Below, piece by piece: positions 6,542 through 8,656 of a DNA stretch of 8,656 bases; within the stretch, counting starts at the first letter, position 1, and each line of letters begins with the position of its first letter. A program made the position numbers and the translations under genes. The notes beneath the pieces are model-generated. The model was not told the DNA's origin. It saw only the letters and a program-made list of their open reading frames with translations, and did not search any database. The DNA is taken from positions 1 to 8,656 of the forward strand of contig DATDSD010000019.1 in assembly GCA_035291405.1 (NCBI GenBank), read 5' to 3'. Source of the stretch: UBA12026 sp035291405. Its GTDB lineage: Bacteria > Patescibacteriota > Microgenomatia > UBA8517.

Positions 6542-6832
6542 ATGACTAAAAAATTAATTATGGGTTTATGGAAATTCGGTCAAAATGTCCCCGAACGGGA
6601 ATTAGAAGATACCGCTAAAGAATGGGCGGGGAATCCAAAATATATAGAAGTTTATATAAGAAAAGTGAGTAAAGACCAAATAGGTATAGGATTCGCATAT
6701 GAGGGTGGTGAAACAAAAGAAAATTATGATATATATTTTGATAAAACATCGGACCAATTAAAAAGACAATTTGGTAACGGTCTAGTGGGATGGGATATTG
6801 CATCCTCATCAAAAATTATAAAGGGATTCTAG
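6542..6832 (+). CDS. Unrecognised 96-residue protein
   Basis: I do not recognise a family. The protein is small, without cysteines, signal peptide or membrane segment. It begins with a short hydrophobic stretch (KKLIMGLWKFG), then a charged helix-like segment (16-30), then alternating residues suggesting strands (34-40, 47-53, 62-66) and a Gly/Trp-containing segment near the end (NGLVGWDIASS, 79-89). This looks like a small soluble alpha/beta domain. An in-frame TAG sits immediately before the ATG, which fixes the longest start; a later Met at residue 7 is possible. It is the first gene after the terminator and lies nine bases before the phosphoesterase gene, so it probably heads that operon. 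Its coding is supported by this packing and by sound codon use, not by homology. Confidence 0.75.
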   Translation: MTKKLIMGLWKFGQNVPERELEDTAKEWAGNPKYIEVYIRKVSKDQIGIGFAYEGGETKENYDIYFDKTSDQLKRQFGNGLVGWDIASSSKIIKGF

Positions 6833-6841
6833 TTAACAGAA

Positions 6842-7285
6842 ATGAAAATTTTAGTAATTGGAGATTCTCATGGAAATATTGCAAATCTTAAACATGTCAT
6901 GGGTTTTGCAAAAAAAATTAAGGTAGAAGCAATTATTCATACTGGTGATTGGAACAGTTTAGAATGTGTTAACACTGTCTTGTCATATAAAATTCCTCTT
7001 TATTCAGTTCTGGGTAATGCTGATATATCTCCCGAGATAAATAAAAAATTCAAAAGTTTACTAAAATTTACACTTGACGGAAGAGATATTTATTTGGTCC
7101 ACAGATTTTTAAAAAGTGACACTAATCATATTGGAAAAGACATTGTGTTTACTGGACACTACCACTCGCAAAAAATTTGGGAGACTAATGGAGTTAAAAT
7201 TGTAAGACCCGGAGCCCTAGAAAAAGAAATTTATTTTGCAGTCTATGATACAAAAACAAATGGGGTAGAATTGATTCATGAGTAA
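6842..7285 (+). CDS. YfcE/MJ0936-type metallophosphoesterase
   Basis: A 147-residue calcineurin-like phosphoesterase of the small cytosolic YfcE/MJ0936 class, usually active on phosphodiesters in vitro with two divalent metal ions. All core motifs are visible: GDSHGN (7-12, Asp8 and His10), HTGDW (33-37, Asp36), GNAD (58-61, Asn59), LVHRF with His87, and GHYHSQ (105-110, His106 and His108), followed by RPGAL (122-126) in the place of the usual NPGS. Length is near normal for the class. The natural substrate cannot be read from the sequence. It starts nine bases after the preceding gene and its last eight bases overlap the glycosylase gene, so the genes are likely cotranscribed and translationally coupled. 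Confidence 0.9.
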   Translation: MKILVIGDSHGNIANLKHVMGFAKKIKVEAIIHTGDWNSLECVNTVLSYKIPLYSVLGNADISPEINKKFKSLLKFTLDGRDIYLVHRFLKSDTNHIGKDIVFTGHYHSQKIWETNGVKIVRPGALEKEIYFAVYDTKTNGVELIHE

Positions 7286-7895
7286 TTATAAAGAGCTTCA
7301 CAATCTAAAAGATAAAATGGAAAAAGATAACTTACTTCCCCTTAAAAAGGGTGCAACACAACTTGTATTTGGCACCGGTAATACTGAAGCTAAAATATTG
7401 TGCGTCGGAGAAGGTCCTGGTAGGATGGAAGACAAAGAAGGTTTACCCTTTGTTGGTCCTGCAGGTAAACTTTTAGACAAATTACTAATTCTTGCGAATC
7501 TTGAAAGAAAGAAGGTTTTTATTACCAATGTTGTACATCATAGGCCTCCAAACAATAGGGATCCTGAACCTGATGAAATTTCTGCATATGGAAAGTATTT
7601 AGATAAAATTATTAAGATTATTGACCCAAAAGTAATAATTACATTGGGTAGATTTTCAATGGCAAAATTTCTACCAAACGTTTTTATTAGTTCAGTTCAT
7701 GGAGTAAAACATGATGTTGTTTGGAAGGGTAAACAATTAATTGTCTTTCCGATGTACCATCCAGCGGCATCTTTAAGGAATGGAAATATATTAGAGCAAG
7801 AAAAAAAAGATTTTATTAAAATGGGAAAACTTTTGCCTGAGATTTTAAACCCCAAAAATGATACAGTAGTGTTAGAACAAAAAAGCTTAGTATGA
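7278..7895 (+). CDS. Family 4-like uracil-DNA glycosylase without Fe-S cysteines
   Basis: Uracil-DNA glycosylases remove uracil from DNA to start base-excision repair. The 205 residues match the family 4 (UdgA) plan: ATQLVFGTG (26-34), motif 1 GEGPGRMEDKEGLPFVGPAG (44-63), FITNVV..RPPNNRDPEPDEI (81-101), the central strand IITLG (120-124) and motif 2 HPAASL (161-166). Family 4 enzymes hold a 4Fe-4S cluster with four Cys. Here the aligned positions are Asp17, Leu20, His88 and Tyr104, and the only cysteine is Cys42, just before motif 1, so no cluster of the usual kind can form. The active-site motifs are intact and activity is plausible. The UdgX-specific KRRIH-type loop is not seen. The gene overlaps the phosphoesterase gene by eight bases and the RNase J-like gene by four (ATGA). 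Confidence 0.88.
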   Translation: MSNYKELHNLKDKMEKDNLLPLKKGATQLVFGTGNTEAKILCVGEGPGRMEDKEGLPFVGPAGKLLDKLLILANLERKKVFITNVVHHRPPNNRDPEPDEISAYGKYLDKIIKIIDPKVIITLGRFSMAKFLPNVFISSVHGVKHDVVWKGKQLIVFPMYHPAASLRNGNILEQEKKDFIKMGKLLPEILNPKNDTVVLEQKSLV

Positions 7896-8656
7896 AACCT
7901 TCTTTAAAGTTTATTGCCCTTTCAGGCACAACAGATGTAACGGAGAACCTTTATGTCTATGAGTATGGAGACGACATGATAATTCTGGATTGTGGTGTTG
8001 GTTTTCCTGATTTGGAAATGCCGGGTGTTGAACTCGTTTTACCTGATTTTTCATATATTATTAAAAATAAAAATAAACTAAGGGGAATTGTAGTTTCTCA
8101 GGGACACGACGATCATGTTGGGGCTTTACCTTTTTTACTTCGTGAAGTAAATGTTCCAATTTGGTGTACTCCGATTGTCACAGAGTTTTTAAAGGTTAAA
8201 TTTAAGGATTATCAGATTGTAAATTATAAACTTAACACGTTTAATCCTGATAGAGATACATTCGAAGTGGGTCCGTTTAAATTCTCTCCCTTTAGGGTTG
8301 CACATTCGGTTCCCGATACGGTAGGTTATGCGATTGATACTCCAGCTGGAAGAACTTTCCATGTTGCTGAACATAAAATGGATCAGGATTCAACCGATGG
8401 GATGAATTTTGACATTGTCAAATGTAAAAAATTGGCAGAAGAAAAACCCACACTTTGTTTGATGTCTGACTGTTTGGGTTCAAATGATCCTGGTATGGCA
8501 CCTTCTGGTGCTGGGATTGAAGAAAATATGTATAAAATTGCCAAAGACGCACCAAAAGCTATTTATATGACGGCTATTTCATCTTCAATCGGTAGATTTC
8601 AACAAATGATGAATGTTGCACAGAAAATTAACAGGAAAGTGGTTTTAGTTGGAAGA
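7892..8656 (+). CDS. RNase J-type metallo-beta-lactamase ribonuclease, partial, divergent active site
   Basis: The first 255 codons of a gene that runs off the window; RNase J proteins are usually about 550 residues. RNase J enzymes combine endo- and 5'-to-3' exoribonuclease activity in mRNA decay and rRNA maturation. The N-terminus (FIALSG...ENLYVYEY, 7-25), LDCGVGFPD (32-40), the metal motif QGHDDHVGALP (70-80), VAHSVPDTVGYAIDTPAG (136-153), HVAEHKMD (157-164) and MSDCLGSNDPGMAPS (191-205) follow the family in order. Several key residues differ from canonical RNase J: the first His of HxHxDH is Gln70, TGDFK is AEHK with Glu160 in place of Asp, DSTN is DCLG, and SNIHR is SSIGR (231-235). His72, Asp74, His75 and His138 remain. 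It may be a weakly active or non-catalytic paralogue. The ATG overlaps the glycosylase TGA (ATGA), so translation is likely coupled. Confidence 0.88.
   Translation, partial: MKPSLKFIALSGTTDVTENLYVYEYGDDMIILDCGVGFPDLEMPGVELVLPDFSYIIKNKNKLRGIVVSQGHDDHVGALPFLLREVNVPIWCTPIVTEFLKVKFKDYQIVNYKLNTFNPDRDTFEVGPFKFSPFRVAHSVPDTVGYAIDTPAGRTFHVAEHKMDQDSTDGMNFDIVKCKKLAEEKPTLCLMSDCLGSNDPGMAPSGAGIEENMYKIAKDAPKAIYMTAISSSIGRFQQMMNVAQKINRKVVLVGR

Noticed and set aside
1..8656. CRISPR arrays, insertion sequences, tRNA or rRNA genes
   Set aside because: No regularly spaced direct repeats, transposase motifs, terminal inverted repeats, cloverleaf or rRNA signatures were seen; the only direct repeat noticed is the rpsO 3' end.

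Overview
The window is AT-rich, gene-dense bacterial DNA read almost entirely from the + strand under the standard code (TGA acts as a stop and Trp is TGG). The reduced translation cluster, a minimal IF2, very short spacers, few recognisable Shine-Dalgarno sites and divergent or trimmed enzymes suggest a Candidate Phyla Radiation (Patescibacteria) genome, perhaps Microgenomates. That placement is an inference; no 16S rRNA or other decisive marker is present.

Region 1 (1-5321) is a shortened form of the classical nusA-infB-nrnA-rpsO-pnp cluster. It holds the 3' end of nusA, a 460-residue IF2, a degenerate DHH-phosphoesterase-like protein coupled to infB by a TAATG overlap, ribosomal protein S15 behind its own promoter, and polynucleotide phosphorylase with an Arg/Gly/Ser-rich tail. 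ylxR, rbfA, truB and ribF, often found in this cluster in other bacteria, are absent here. Just after rpsO lies a second copy of its last 11 codons and stop, differing only by synonymous changes.

Region 2 (5322-6541) holds a 349-residue protein made of the Lon AAA+ module alone, without the LON substrate-binding domain or the Ser-Lys protease. Its extended -10 promoter sits so close to the ATG that the mRNA should be leaderless. Next comes a short promoter-to-terminator interval that may make an RNA of about 80 nt.

Region 3 (6542-8656) is a tightly packed operon: an unrecognised 96-residue protein, a YfcE/MJ0936-type metallophosphoesterase, a family 4-like uracil-DNA glycosylase, and the first 255 codons of an RNase J-type protein. 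Overlaps of 8 and 4 bases join the last three.

A theme runs through the window. Four proteins keep a recognisable fold but have lost or changed family-defining parts: the DHH protein (metal ligands), the Lon-like protein (protease and pore-loop aromatic), the glycosylase (all four Fe-S cysteines) and the RNase J homologue (metal-site His and Asp). These calls rest on alignment by eye to remembered family consensus motifs, with no database search. Gene identities are firm; the residue-loss claims are good hypotheses that a profile alignment or structure prediction would settle.
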